Assembly (NCBI RefSeq): GCF_900186975.1
Contig: NZ_LT906441.1
Location: 1,984,001-2,048,000 of the forward strand
Direction of reading: 5' to 3'
DNA length: 64,000 nucleotides
Source: Cutibacterium granulosum
GTDB taxonomy: Bacteria; Actinomycetota; Actinomycetes; Propionibacteriales; Propionibacteriaceae
Part shown: piece by piece, positions 38,236-47,787 of the stretch
How the letters are laid out: each line of letters opens with the position of its first letter
Numbering within the stretch: position 1 is the stretch's first letter
The notes under the pieces: model-generated
What the model was told of the DNA's origin: nothing
What the model saw: only the letters and a program-made list of their open reading frames with translations
Database searches by the model: none
Position numbers and translations under genes: made by a program

Positions 38236-39828
38236 CTATTTCGTCTCTTTTTTCGGGTTTCGAGTAACAGATTTTTGCTTTTCTCGAACAACAACAGTGG
38301 CAATAGCCGCAAGTATTGCAGCTATTGCAAACCCGACAATACAGAGAAGTATGCTCGGATCAGAGAAAAGGGCCGCAAGAGCTAGAACAGTAGAAATGAC
38401 AGTCAAGCACAGAACGATGATTTCCAACTTATTCTCGGCATCCTTCTCCCGCTCCTCCCGACGACGCTCCTGTTCCTTCCTGTTCTTCTCCCTGGCAACG
38501 TTGTCAATTCGCCGTTGCACCTCGACAACTCGTACTAAGGATTCCTGCTCGTCTCGCAGTTCCGTGAGCAGGGCGGGTGTGCCGAGAACTTTCTGGAACT
38601 CCTTCATGACGAGGGTGGCCTCACGACGACCGGGAACCTCCGTGAACCACAGTCCATTGAGAAAAGCAGCCACTGACTGCTCACGGTCGAGCAGTTGGGC
38701 AAACTCTTCGTCACCCCAACGACTCTTTCCCGCCAGGACGCGCGCCTCGCTCTCGGCATTGCGGTCGAGGTAGATACGTTGCCGCAAGCAGAGGATGATG
38801 ATGTCAAGCATCCTGCTATGACACAGCAGACACAATTTAACGGCATGAATAAGATTAGCTTCCTCGCACAGTACCGGTTGGGCGAGAAGCGCTATACCGG
38901 ATTCCTCTATTCTGCCCCAGGTCGCGCCGAAGCAGAACATGCCATCACGTGCAGCATCGCTGGTATCGCTCGGTGGCATTCCGCTGTAGATCCCGATTCC
39001 ACCAGTTGCCAACTCGTACAACCACGCCTGCGTGGGAGTCCAGGACTCGTGATGATCGAAGCAGGACGGGCGCTTCAACCCGCATGGATCCACTTCCGCG
39101 AAAGTTAGAACAAAAATACGATTGTAATTGAAGGATGGATTGCTTCTGCTGTCACTATTATGCCGTTTATTTTGTTCAGGTTCATCCCAATTCTTTTTCT
39201 CACAAGAAAAACCACCTTTGCTGTATTTGCATTTTCCTATGCCCGCATTATCAAGCAAGCTAGTCAGATATTTCTCGCCATACCATTTAGGACGTTTCAA
39301 CCACTCAGCGACTTCAGCTACTTCAATATCCGTTGCATCATCAATTAGAAAGTGAAGAACAGCGTAACAAAATGCTTCACCGCCGGCAACTGATCCAAGG
39401 AGATCATCGTATTCTCGACGCTCCAAGCCCACATAGCGAAGGTTTTGGGGAATCTTACACCCGTCCGAGAGGTATTCCGCTTCGCGGATTTCGGACAATA
39501 CTTTCTCTTTGTCTTCGTGTCCATAGAATGCGTAATGAGAAATATTTACCGCTGCCTTGATCCTTTTTGAGAAAAAATAGCTGCCCTGACTATTAGCATA
39601 CTTTAGAGCGGTTTGAAGACCTTTAGAATTCTCATGAGACTCATGGTTTATAAGAGGCTTGAAAAACTTATTAGTTTCATCTTTAGATGGTCTTCCATGG
39701 CTGGATTCTATCGGCTCAGTTACCCAGTCAGACCGATAAGGAACGATTACAGAGAATGTCACCTTACGCCACGTCTTGCCCGTGTCACGTATCGTGCTCG
39801 TCGATTCATCTTCCCTAGCAGTGGCCAT
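38236..39828 (-). CDS. Unrecognised coiled-coil protein with two C-terminal membrane helices
   Basis: The 530-residue protein matches no family I can name. Residues 1-400 are soluble and rich in Glu, Lys, Asn and Trp, with several Cys (GKCKYSKGGFSCEKKNW and LCLLCHSRM). Residues about 415-467 form a charged coiled coil (REKNRKEQERRREEREKDAENK). Two membrane helices follow at about 468-488 and 493-515, and a short basic tail closes it. Only the second half resembles the host in composition; around 39,100-39,650 G+C is far lower than in the flanking genes, so transfer is likely. The ATG at 39828 has GGGAGGG six bases upstream; the frame is open eight codons further. Sensor, coiled coil and membrane pair resemble membrane-acting effectors, but this is only a guess. 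Confidence 0.75.
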   Translation of the reverse strand: MATAREDESTSTIRDTGKTWRKVTFSVIVPYRSDWVTEPIESSHGRPSKDETNKFFKPLINHESHENSKGLQTALKYANSQGSYFFSKRIKAAVNISHYAFYGHEDKEKVLSEIREAEYLSDGCKIPQNLRYVGLERREYDDLLGSVAGGEAFCYAVLHFLIDDATDIEVAEVAEWLKRPKWYGEKYLTSLLDNAGIGKCKYSKGGFSCEKKNWDEPEQNKRHNSDSRSNPSFNYNRIFVLTFAEVDPCGLKRPSCFDHHESWTPTQAWLYELATGGIGIYSGMPPSDTSDAARDGMFCFGATWGRIEESGIALLAQPVLCEEANLIHAVKLCLLCHSRMLDIIILCLRQRIYLDRNAESEARVLAGKSRWGDEEFAQLLDREQSVAAFLNGLWFTEVPGRREATLVMKEFQKVLGTPALLTELRDEQESLVRVVEVQRRIDNVAREKNRKEQERRREEREKDAENKLEIIVLCLTVISTVLALAALFSDPSILLCIVGFAIAAILAAIATVVVREKQKSVTRNPKKETK

Positions 39829-39975
39829 CGAACACCCTCCCGCATTCATCATCGCCAGATACAGTCTGGCAGATTCCCAGATACACAGCCCACATTATCA
39901 ATATCGTCGATGAGCTATATCAGTGTACGTTGAAATTGCTCCCACTCATTGATGACCGTGGGCGCAGCTCACCAG

Positions 39976-39981
39976 TAGGCT
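39976..39981 (+). promoter_or_regulatory. -10 element of the histidine phosphatase gene (TAGGCT)
   Basis: TAGGCT-N6-GTG. Confidence 0.45.
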
Positions 39982-39987
39982 GATGCC

Positions 39988-40734
39988 GTGCATCTTCTCC
40001 TCATCCGCCACGGACAGTCCACCAACAACGCCCTCGCCAACCAAGGAGGAAACGCCTACACCACCGGTCGTCTGCCCGACCCGGAACTCACCGAACTCGG
40101 GCACCGTCAGGCCCACGCGCTCGCCGACTGGATTCCCGGCGTCGATCCGCGCCCGACGCACATCTACTGCTCCCCCATGAGCCGCACCCTGCAGACCGCC
40201 GCACCGATGGCCGACGCCCTCGATCTTCCGATCGGCGTCAAGAGCATGCTGCACGAGCGCCCCGGCCCGGTGCAGATCACCTCGGACGGTCCCCGGGCAC
40301 ATCCCGGCTCGTCGCGCTCCGTACTTGCGGCGCACAGCCCGCGTGCCGTCCTCGATCCCGACATCACCGAGGACGGCTGGTACCACGACGACATCGAGAC
40401 CCCGGCCCATGCCGTCGAGCGGGCCAACCGGATCGCGTCATGGCTCATCAGTGCCCACGCCGATGACGACGTCGTCGCCTGGGTGGGGCACGGCGCCATC
40501 GGGGCACTCACCCTGGAGACGATCATCGCCCCGCAGCGCGCCGCCCAGCTGGCCGACTACCCCACCGGCACCGAACCGTGGTGGTTCAACCTGGCCAACA
40601 CGTCCACCTCGATGATCGAGATTCATCCCAATTCCTGTGAAGTGCACTGGATCAACCGAGTCGATCACCTCGTCGTCGCCGGCATGGTGCATGGCGCACG
40701 AGCCAGCGCCACCGGAAATCCCGGCACCCGCTGA
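39988..40734 (+). CDS. Histidine phosphatase family protein
   Basis: The 248-residue protein opens with LLLIRHGQSTNN, the RHG motif whose His is phosphorylated. It also has YCSPMSRTLQTA, an acidic residue pair (HERPG) and the second catalytic His in WVGHGAIGAL. It is probably a phosphoglycerate-mutase-like phosphatase acting on a small molecule; the substrate is not predictable. The insertion between residues 85 and 130 is longer than in the small members. The GTG at 39988 is taken as the start with a -10-like TAGGCT directly upstream. It is the first + strand gene after the low-GC island and is followed by the periodic repeat region. Confidence 0.85.
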   Translation: MHLLLIRHGQSTNNALANQGGNAYTTGRLPDPELTELGHRQAHALADWIPGVDPRPTHIYCSPMSRTLQTAAPMADALDLPIGVKSMLHERPGPVQITSDGPRAHPGSSRSVLAAHSPRAVLDPDITEDGWYHDDIETPAHAVERANRIASWLISAHADDDVVAWVGHGAIGALTLETIIAPQRAAQLADYPTGTEPWWFNLANTSTSMIEIHPNSCEVHWINRVDHLVVAGMVHGARASATGNPGTR

Positions 40735-41230
40735 GAGCACCCCCACCTGCCACCTTCAGGCCCTGAAGCTCTCTTTGGAACCAAGGGCAAAAGCCTGCTG
40801 CTTGTCACACATGGGAAGGCTGAGGTCTTGGGGTGTGACCGATGCCACTCTGGCCCCTTGTCACGCGACCGTGGGGTACGACCCACGCAACCTTGGGATG
40901 TGACCGACGCCGCTCTGGCGGCCCCGTCCTGTCACGCACGGGAAAACTCCCCTCCCCTGGAGGGGTAGGAGCGACTCATCCACCACGGCAGCATCACCGG
41001 TTCCCGGCTCCACTCCCCCAGAGGGGTAGGCGGTGAGGACCACCATCCACTGCGTGATTGGCCCATCCGCTGCCCACCTCACGCACCTGCAGCCAAGGTG
41101 TGATGCACCGGGGATCGGGCTGGACGTTGTCGTTATGGGCTACCCCACGCGCCTGCAGCAGAGTATAAGGACTTTGTGGTTCTTGCGTCTGGGGTAGCGT
41201 CCACCCCACGCACCTGGGGTGGCCCACCCC
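40735..41230. repeat. Degenerate direct-repeat array, about seven units of 61-66 bp
   Basis: A conserved core recurs across this gene-free stretch: TGTGACCGAtGCC at 40833 and 40897 after CTTGGGg (40827, 40892), AGGGGTAGG at 40961 and 41022, and CACGCACCTG-type cores at 41080, 41146 and 41208. Consecutive cores are 61-66 bases apart. The last, CACCCCACGCACCTGGGGTG, is a hairpin. Spacer-like stretches differ between units. This has the periodicity of a type I-E CRISPR array, but the cores are too divergent and no cas gene is present, so I call it a repeat. Confidence 0.55.
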
Positions 41231-44068
41231 TCAGAGAATCTCCGCCAGGAACTGCCCGGTGAACGAGTCGGGACAGGCCGCAACCTCCTCCGGGCTGCCC
41301 TGCGCCACGACGGTGCCACCGCCGTCGCCCCCGCCGGGACCCATGTCGATGATCCAGTCAGCCGTCTTGATGACGTCCAGATTGTGCTCGATGACGATCA
41401 CCGAGTTGCCCTGCTCGACGAGCCGGCCGAGCACCTTGAGCAGCTTGTTGATGTCCTCGAAGTGCAGCCCGGTGGTGGGCTCGTCGAGGACGTAGAGGGT
41501 ACGACCCGTCGAGCGTCGCTGCAGCTCGGAGGCCAGTTTGACGCGCTGCGCCTCACCGCCGGACAGGGTGGTCGCAGGCTGCCCCAGCCGCACGTATCCC
41601 AACCCCACCTCGACAAGGGTCTTGAGGTGCCGGTGGATGGACTTGATCGGTTCGAAGAACTCCGCTGCCTCCTCGATCGGCATGTCGAGCACGTCGGCGA
41701 TCGTCTTGCCCTTGTAGTGCACCTCCAGCGTCTCGCGGTTGTAGCGCGCGCCGTGACACACCTCACAGGGGACGTAGACGTCGGGCAGGAAGTTCATCTC
41801 GATCTTGATGGTGCCTTCACCCTGGCAGTTCTCACAGCGTCCACCCTTGATGTTGAACGAGAACCGCCCCTGCTGGTAGCCGCGTATCTTCGCCTCGGGA
41901 GTCTGGGCGAACAGTGCACGAATCTTGTCGAACACCCCGGTGTAGGTGGCCGGGTTGGAGCGCGGTGTGCGCCCGATCGGCGACTGGTCGACGTGGATCA
42001 CCTTGTCGATCTCGTCAATGCCGGTCACGGTGTCGTGCCTGCCCGGAACCGTGCGCGACCCGTGCAGACGACTGGCCAACGAGGTGTAGAGGATCTGGTT
42101 GACGAGCGTCGACTTGCCCGAGCCACTCACGCCGGTGACGACGACGAACTGTCCCAGCGGGAAGGTGACGTCAATGTTCTTGAGGTTGTTCTGACGTGCC
42201 CCCTTGACGACGAGATCACGGCCGGTGCGAGGACGACGCTCCTGCGGCACCGGGATCGACCGTCTACCTGCCAGATAGGCCCCGGTGAGGGATTCCTTGC
42301 TGGCGAGCAGCTGCTTGACCGGGCCATTCACGACGACCTTGCCGCCGTGCTCACCGGCCCCCGGGCCGACGTCGACCACCCAGTCGGCCTCGCGGATCGT
42401 CTCCTCGTCATGCTCGACGACGATGAGCGTGTTGCCCATGTCTCGCAGCCGCACGAGGGTGTCGATGAGACGACGGTTGTCGCGCTGGTGCAGCCCGATG
42501 GACGGCTCGTCGAGCACGTAGAGCACACCCACCAGGCCCGAGCCGATCTGGGTGGCGAGCCGGATCCGCTGGGCCTCACCGCCCGACAGCGACCCCGCCG
42601 AGCGCGACAGGGTGAGGTAGTCCAGGCCGACGTCGACGAGGAAACGCAGCCTGGCGCGCACCTCCTTGACCACTCGCGCCGAGATCATGGCGTCACGCTC
42701 GCTGAGGGTGAGGGCGTCGAAGAATTCCGACGCCTTGCCCACCGACAGGTCGGCGACATCGGCGATGGAGTGCCCGTCCACCGTCACCGCCAGGCTGGAT
42801 GGTTTGAGGCGTTTGCCGTCGCAGGCCGGGCAGGGATGTTCGCGCAGGTACTGCCCCCACCGCGACCGGGCCGAGTCCGTTTCGGCCTCGTCGTAGCGGC
42901 GGCGCACGTAGTGCAGCACGCCCTCGTAGTTCTGCGAGAACGAACGCACCCGCCCGAATCGGTTGCGGTAGGTCACCATGACCGGGTCGCCATCACCCTC
43001 CAGGACGAGTTTGCGCACCTTCGCGGGCAGCTCGGCCCACGGCAGGGTCGGGTCGAAGTCGTGATCGGCACCCAACCCCTCGAAGACGTGTCTGAAGTGT
43101 CTGGCCACCTGGGGGGTCGCCCACGGCGCTACGGCCCCGTCCACCAGACTCACCTGGGAATCGGGGACGACGAGCTCCGGGTCGACGTCCTGGGTCGTTC
43201 CCAGCCCGGAGCACACCGGGCAGGCACCCCACGGGCCGTTGAACGAGAACTGCCTCGGCTCCAGTTCATCCATCTCGACGTCGTGGCCATTGGGGCAGGC
43301 CAGATTCTCCGAGAACCGCCGTTCCCGGTCCGGGGCGTCCTCGGGACGATCGACGAAATCGACGGCGACAACGCCACTCGCCAACCGCATGGCGGTCTCC
43401 ACCGACTCGGTGAGCCGCTGCTTGATCGAGGGCTTGACGACGAGCCGGTCGACGACCACGTCGATGTCGTGCTTGCGTTTCTTGTCCAGGGCCGGCACCT
43501 CGCCCAGCCGGTACACCGTGCCGTCCACCCGCACACGAGTGAAACCGTCGGTGGTGAGCTGGCGGAACAGTTCGACGTACTCCCCCTTGCGGCCACGTAC
43601 CACTGGGGCGAGCACCTGGAACTTGGTGCGTTCGTCGACGGTGAACAGCCGGTCGACGACCTGCTGCGGGGTCTGTTTGGCGATGGGTTCGCCACAGATG
43701 GGGCAGTGCGGCACACCAATGCGCGCCCACAACAGACGCAGGTAGTCGTGGATCTCGGTGATGGTGCCCACCGTGGAGCGCGGGTTGCGTGAGGTCGACT
43801 TCTGGTCGATGGACACCGCCGGGGACAGCCCCTCGATGAAGTCGACGTCGGGCTTGTCCATCTGACCGAGGAACTGACGTGCATATGCCGACAGGGACTC
43901 GACGTAGCGGCGCTGACCCTCGGCGAAGATCGTGTCGAAGGCCAGGGATGACTTGCCCGACCCGCTGAGGCCAGTGAAGACGATGAGCTGGTCCCGAGGA
44001 AGCTCCACGTTGACATTGCGCAGATTGTGTTCCCGGGCTCCCCGCACGACTATTCGATCACCACTCAC
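41231..44068 (-). CDS. uvrA: UvrABC system protein A (damage-recognition ATPase)
   Basis: The 945-residue protein has two ABC ATPase modules. The first Walker A is [12 protein letters not shown] near residues 33-44 and the second [12 protein letters not shown] near 640; each module has an LSGGEAQR signature followed by a Walker B ([13 protein letters not shown] and [13 protein letters not shown]). The C-terminal zinc module is CENCQGEG ... CEVCHG; another CPICGEP knuckle lies in the first half. UvrA dimers scan DNA and load UvrB. The GTG at 44068 lacks a ribosome site; TAACAT is eight bases upstream. uvrC and uvrB are within 8 kb on either side. Confidence 0.97.
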   Translation of the reverse strand: MSGDRIVVRGAREHNLRNVNVELPRDQLIVFTGLSGSGKSSLAFDTIFAEGQRRYVESLSAYARQFLGQMDKPDVDFIEGLSPAVSIDQKSTSRNPRSTVGTITEIHDYLRLLWARIGVPHCPICGEPIAKQTPQQVVDRLFTVDERTKFQVLAPVVRGRKGEYVELFRQLTTDGFTRVRVDGTVYRLGEVPALDKKRKHDIDVVVDRLVVKPSIKQRLTESVETAMRLASGVVAVDFVDRPEDAPDRERRFSENLACPNGHDVEMDELEPRQFSFNGPWGACPVCSGLGTTQDVDPELVVPDSQVSLVDGAVAPWATPQVARHFRHVFEGLGADHDFDPTLPWAELPAKVRKLVLEGDGDPVMVTYRNRFGRVRSFSQNYEGVLHYVRRRYDEAETDSARSRWGQYLREHPCPACDGKRLKPSSLAVTVDGHSIADVADLSVGKASEFFDALTLSERDAMISARVVKEVRARLRFLVDVGLDYLTLSRSAGSLSGGEAQRIRLATQIGSGLVGVLYVLDEPSIGLHQRDNRRLIDTLVRLRDMGNTLIVVEHDEETIREADWVVDVGPGAGEHGGKVVVNGPVKQLLASKESLTGAYLAGRRSIPVPQERRPRTGRDLVVKGARQNNLKNIDVTFPLGQFVVVTGVSGSGKSTLVNQILYTSLASRLHGSRTVPGRHDTVTGIDEIDKVIHVDQSPIGRTPRSNPATYTGVFDKIRALFAQTPEAKIRGYQQGRFSFNIKGGRCENCQGEGTIKIEMNFLPDVYVPCEVCHGARYNRETLEVHYKGKTIADVLDMPIEEAAEFFEPIKSIHRHLKTLVEVGLGYVRLGQPATTLSGGEAQRVKLASELQRRSTGRTLYVLDEPTTGLHFEDINKLLKVLGRLVEQGNSVIVIEHNLDVIKTADWIIDMGPGGGDGGGTVVAQGSPEEVAACPDSFTGQFLAEIL

Positions 44069-44076
44069 GTCCAGCC

Positions 44077-44082
44077 ATGTTA
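44077..44082 (-). promoter_or_regulatory. -10 element of uvrA (TAACAT)
   Basis: TAACAT-N8-GTG. I see no obvious LexA box between it and the upstream repeats. Confidence 0.4.
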
Positions 44083-44148
44083 CGGGAGGGGCGAGGTAAT
44101 CCTCACAGATCCGCCGAGCGCGCTGGGAGGCGTTCTCTCATGGCGTCG

Positions 44149-44290
44149 AGTCCTCAAGGGCCAGGTCTGCTCAGAACCGCACCATCTCAATCACTTCCGA
44201 ACTCACAAGGGTGAGGTTCGTCCGGCGACGGCAGACCAGCCTTGGTGAGGACCACTTCCGAGTCCGCAAGGGTGAGGTCCTGCAGCAGGC
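44149..44290. repeat. Degenerate 61-bp direct repeat
   Basis: CACTTCCGA...CAAGGGTGAGGT at 44192 recurs at 44253, 61 bases later. An older copy with CAAGGGCCAGGT lies at 44155. Confidence 0.65.
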
Positions 44291-44350
44291 TGGAAGTGCC
44301 GGCCCCGAACGGCACGCCGCTTCACGGCCCCGCAGCCGTCTCGGCGAAAC

Positions 44351-44650
44351 CCAGGCCGACTTCGAACGATATGCCCGCTTCACGACCCCACAACCATCCC
44401 AGCAGGCCCCAAGCCGATCCTGAACAACATGCCCGCTTCCGTGGAAAACCTGTTTCCCCGGAGCTCCGCCGCCACCTCGGCGGGCCCAAGTCGACCTCGT
44501 ACGATAAGCGCGCCTCCGGCTCCATGGCCGCTTCGGCGGGTCCGAACCGTCCTCGAACGATGCGACCTCTTCACAACTCCACAGTCACCTCGGCAAATCC
44601 CAAGTTGACCCCGAGCAATATGCCCGCTTCCGTGGAAAACCTGTTTCCTC
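44351..44650. repeat. Degenerate tandem array, about 58-bp period
   Basis: A core like CAAGCCGACCTCGAACGAT occurs at about 44351, 44410, 44487, 44542 and 44600; ATGCCCGCTTC follows in copies one, two and five. Spacings are 58, 77, 56 and 58. Copies two and five continue identically into CCGTGGAAAACCTGTTTCC. Confidence 0.65.
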
Positions 44651-44660
44651 TGAGCTCAGC

Positions 44661-44676
44661 TACCACCCATGTGGCA
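44661..44676. repeat. Dispersed hairpin repeat, copy 6
   Basis: TACCAC-CCAT-GTGGCA, one stem mismatch. CAACAGGAAAACCACAG follows about 16 bases later. Confidence 0.55.
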
Positions 44677-44973
44677 CCAACCGCAATCTGCAACAGGAAA
44701 ACCACAGCAACTTCACCGTGGCGTCCCCACACTCCCCCAACACCATGGCACCAGGCCGACACCATGACATCAGGTGCGCCCTTCCCCCCATCTCAGGCGC
44801 GACCTTCCTCCCCATTGCAGATTCCAGATCCGTACGGATCCCAGCTGGTAGGACGGGCGTGCGTCGACCAGGTTGTCGCAGATTTCAGTCCCACACGGAT
44901 CCAGACCCGCAAGCCTGCGTGGTCGACCGTGACCAATCCCCTCCGTGGAAATCTCGTTCCCGCCGATCACATC

Positions 44974-44993
44974 TGCTGCCCCACGTGGCAGCA
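44974..44993. repeat. Dispersed hairpin repeat, copy 7
   Basis: TGCTGCC (44974-44980) pairs perfectly with GGCAGCA (44987-44993) around CCACGT. CCGTGGAAATCTCGTTCCC precedes it and GATTTACCACAG follows. Confidence 0.7.
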
Positions 44994-45240
44994 CTTTCAC
45001 TTCACAACGGATTTACCACAGCTCACAGCTTTCACATCCCCGTTTTCACGTCCCGGTGCTACTCGTTTCTCACCCCATGACAGACACGCCAAGCCATGTC
45101 TTCGATCAGACTGGGCACGGAGGGAGGCAGACCCGAATAGGCCGCCGGGTCTACTGCCGATGCGTCCAATCCGTACATGGCCCAAACCGTGCTTGGAGGG
45201 GAACAGGCTTCGTGGAAATCCTGTTCACAACGCAACCATC

Positions 45241-45257
45241 TACCATCTCTCGTGGCA
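45241..45257. repeat. Dispersed hairpin repeat, copy 8, decayed
   Basis: TACCATCTCTCGTGGCA keeps only part of the stem, but the flanks CGTGGAAATCCTGTTC (about 45213) and CAACAGAAAAGCCACAG (about 45272) identify it. Confidence 0.5.
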
Positions 45258-45486
45258 GCACCCACGACGCGCAACAGAAAAGCCACAGCTCGCCGGAAGA
45301 TGCCGAGGCCATGAAGGCTGCACGCCACAAGGACGTCACGAGGCCCCCGCGGCAGCTCCCCCGGAGTCAGTGCATCTACCCCAATTGCCCATGAGCCCCC
45401 GTGTTGGGACACCTGGAGCGCATCGATCTGAAAGTGGAGTCCGGCAACTGCTGCCGCTATGGCCAACGGGTTTCAGAGCGTCCCAC

Positions 45487-45505
45487 CTGCCACCCCATGT
45501 GGCAG
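45487..45505. repeat. Dispersed hairpin repeat, copy 9
   Basis: CTGCCAC-CCCAT-GTGGCAG, a perfect seven-bp stem with a five-base loop. Confidence 0.7.
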
Positions 45506-45617
45506 CAGACGCACTCGCCCACCACAATTCCACGCCCAGCCACGACCCGCATGAGTGGATAGTGTCGCTCCAACCCTGCTGAACCGAGGGAGGATCGTTT
45601 CAGCAGATCAGACAATA

Positions 45618-45623
45618 TATGGT
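45618..45623 (+). promoter_or_regulatory. -10 element of the MDMPI-type gene (TATGGT)
   Basis: TATGGT within ATATATGGT, six bases before the ATG at 45630. Confidence 0.45.
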
Positions 45624-45629
45624 CGAGTC

Positions 45630-46376
45630 ATGACCACCTCGCAGACGCACTCATCGGGGTTACGCATTGATGCACCCATGTCCGAGGTCCGCCAAGCGAA
45701 AAGGGATGCCACCCAGCGACTGCTCGGTGCCACCATGGACATTTCCGATGAGCAATGGCAGTCTCCCAGTCTGCTACCGGGGTGGACACGCGCGCATGTC
45801 GCAACGCATTTGGCACGAGGTGCCCAAGCCCTGGGTCGAGTGGCCTCAGCACTCGTCAACGGTGAGCAACCCGGTCCCCTGTACGAATCACGCGAAAATC
45901 GCATCTCTGAGATCGAGCGCGGGTCGGAGCGTCCGGGAGTCGAACTGCAGATCGACATGGACACAGCAGCAGGCGAACTCCACGAGATCTTTGACGCACT
46001 TGATCCTGTGGACCCCGCCACACCAGTGATCCTCGGCCCGGGGATACTCGTCCATGCCCACGAACTTCCTTCCGTCCGCCTGGCGGAGGTCGTGCTGCAC
46101 CACGTCGATTTGGACATTGACTTTGATCTGCGCAGTCTTGACGACCTCAGCGCTCGCATACTGCTGCAATGGGTGTGTTTCCGACTCCACAACCGTGCAG
46201 ACGTTCCGGCGCTGCGCATCGTGTCAGACTCCGGTTACACCGACCGCATCGGTTCAAACGGTTTTGCCACAACAGTGCATGGCTCAGACGCCGAGCTCGC
46301 CGGGTGGTTGTCCGGACGTGACAATTCGAGTTCTCTCACCGGGGCCGAGCACCTGGTGATCCCGCTGCTGAGCTGA
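45630..46376 (+). CDS. DinB/MDMPI-fold protein (mycothiol-dependent maleylpyruvate isomerase family)
   Basis: The 248-residue protein has the four-helix DinB-like fold of the mycothiol-dependent isomerase family: LLPGWTRAHVATHLARGAQALGRV supplies one metal-binding His, and VRLAEVVLHHVDLDID the His pair, with a C-terminal MDMPI-like domain (about 170-248, including the GSDAELAGWLSGR motif). Family members act with mycothiol, the actinobacterial thiol, in isomerisation or detoxification; the substrate here is unknown. The ATG at 45630 is preferred to an upstream in-frame ATG at 45555 because TATGGT lies six bases before it and homology begins after it. Confidence 0.82.
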   Translation: MTTSQTHSSGLRIDAPMSEVRQAKRDATQRLLGATMDISDEQWQSPSLLPGWTRAHVATHLARGAQALGRVASALVNGEQPGPLYESRENRISEIERGSERPGVELQIDMDTAAGELHEIFDALDPVDPATPVILGPGILVHAHELPSVRLAEVVLHHVDLDIDFDLRSLDDLSARILLQWVCFRLHNRADVPALRIVSDSGYTDRIGSNGFATTVHGSDAELAGWLSGRDNSSSLTGAEHLVIPLLS

Positions 46377-46523
46377 AGGGAAACGCTCCTGCCGAGTATG
46401 GTCACGTGAATTCATGGGTACAGCTCAAGATGGCTGTACGAACAGTAATCAGTCTGACTGAGTGCGCGTCTCCACCCTCAATTCATGAGGAACCTTCAGC
46501 CAGTTGTCCTCCTGACACTCACC

Positions 46524-47510
46524 TCAGTCTCGCCCACTCGCTCCCGGGTGCAGGCGCGAGTACGTCAGCGACACCACTGTCGTGACGATGAGGGTACCAA
46601 TGATGACGCCCAGTGAGACACCTTCCGACACCTCTGCGGAGAACCCCAACCATTTATCATCGAGCCCGTAATGGTTCATGGCATGCCCAACAAGTTTGAG
46701 AGAAATGAACCCCAGAATGACTGCCAACCCCAGCTGCAGGAAAACCAGTCTGTTGAGCAGATTCCCCAACAGGAAATACAGTTGACGAAGCCCCATGAGA
46801 GCAAAGACGTTTGCCGTGAAAATGAGGTAGGGCTCATTCGTCAATCCATAGCTTGCCGGAATGGAGTCCAGGGCGAAGAGCAGGTCTGTGCTACCCAAGG
46901 CGACGGCGACGGTGAGCATTGAGGTCGCGAGTCGCTTTCCACCCTCACGGACGAAGAATGCCGTGCCACGATAATCGCCAGTTGTCGGAACGCGCCGTTT
47001 CACCCATCTCATGAGGGCGTTGTCGGGAGCGTCCTCCCCATTGCCTTCCTTGGAGAAGTACTCCCTGACAAGGCTGATCGCCGAGTACAGCAGGAACAGT
47101 CCGAAGACGAAGAACACCCAGGCCCAGGCGTCAAGGACGGCCTTGCCAAGTGCAATGAAAACGCCACGGAAGACCAAGGCAAGAATGATCCCACACAGCA
47201 ATGCGAATTGCTGCAACTTCTCCGGAACCTTCAACTTGCTCATGAGAATGATGAAGATGAACAAATTGTCCAGAGACAGACTGTATTCAGTTATCCACAC
47301 CGCATAGAACTGACGCCCCCACGATCTACCAGCGAGCATCCAGACACCCATCCCGAAGAGCACCGCAAGTCCGATGTAAACACTGACCCAGATGCTGCAT
47401 TCCTTGGCAGATGGTTTGTGTGGGTGCCGTTTCATGAGGAGCACATCAAAGATGAGCAGACCGAGCATGACGGCGACGGTGATGATCCAAGTGTACGAGT
47501 GGACAGGCAT
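46524..47510 (-). CDS. TerC-family integral membrane protein, probable Mn2+ exporter
   Basis: The 328-residue protein has about nine membrane helices, beginning MPVHSYTWIITVAVMLGLLI, and the TerC/Alx signature TEYSLSLDNLFIFIILM, whose Asp and Glu lie within the membrane. A second acidic motif, STDLLFALDSIPA, mirrors it in the second half. TerC/Alx proteins export manganese. AGGAGGGCCG lies directly before the ATG at 47510, and a manganese riboswitch precedes the ribosome site, strongly supporting a metal role. The frame is open upstream of 47510, but that DNA is the riboswitch. Confidence 0.92.
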   Translation of the reverse strand: MPVHSYTWIITVAVMLGLLIFDVLLMKRHPHKPSAKECSIWVSVYIGLAVLFGMGVWMLAGRSWGRQFYAVWITEYSLSLDNLFIFIILMSKLKVPEKLQQFALLCGIILALVFRGVFIALGKAVLDAWAWVFFVFGLFLLYSAISLVREYFSKEGNGEDAPDNALMRWVKRRVPTTGDYRGTAFFVREGGKRLATSMLTVAVALGSTDLLFALDSIPASYGLTNEPYLIFTANVFALMGLRQLYFLLGNLLNRLVFLQLGLAVILGFISLKLVGHAMNHYGLDDKWLGFSAEVSEGVSLGVIIGTLIVTTVVSLTYSRLHPGASGRD

Positions 47511-47537
47511 CGGCCCTCCTGACGTGCGTGGGAAGGT

Positions 47538-47641
47538 CCGAAGGTCTCGTCCACTCCAAGTCACACTCGGAGTCGGGTGGCCGGATCGCGATGGCGCGAC
47601 CGTGGTGACGACCACAGCATTCGCAGACTACTCCCCCTCAG
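47538..47641 (-). ncRNA. yybP-ykoY manganese riboswitch upstream of the TerC gene
   Basis: On the minus strand the leader reads CTGAGGGGGAGTAG, then GGTCGTCACCACGG, then GACGAGACCTTCGG. These match the conserved parts of the yybP-ykoY aptamer: GGGGAGUAG on the 5' side, GUCGUCA in the middle, and AGACCUU on the 3' side, with the two ends pairing as P1. The TerC ribosome site AGGAGG follows after about 20 bases, so Mn2+ binding probably exposes it. TerC/Alx genes are a classic target of this class. Confidence 0.85.
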
Positions 47642-47787
47642 GAGTTACCAGTGTGGCATCCCGTGGCCCGCTCTGTCACCTTGTTTTTCTGTTGCAGAAA
47701 AGCCCTGCGCGACATGTACGGCCGATTCCCCCACCCCGACGATCCCTGAGATCGCCGGATCCTTTCGCCCTGGATCCCGTGAGGCAT

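Larger units (their letters stand above)
44083..45617. other. 1.5-kb repeat-filled stretch between uvrA and the MDMPI-type gene
   Basis: No gene is credible here. The stretch is built from degenerate tandem units (44149-44290 and 44351-44650) and several copies of the dispersed hairpin family, listed separately. GTGGAAAACCTGTTTCC-like text recurs at 44438, 44631, 44945 and 45213, always ahead of a hairpin copy or its remains. Confidence 0.6.

Noticed and set aside
44242-45582. 446-codon + strand frame across the uvrA-MDMPI gap
   Set aside because: Made of His/Pro/Ser/Thr-rich repeats that follow the 58-bp DNA units; it has no ribosome site and its length comes from stop-poor high-GC sequence.
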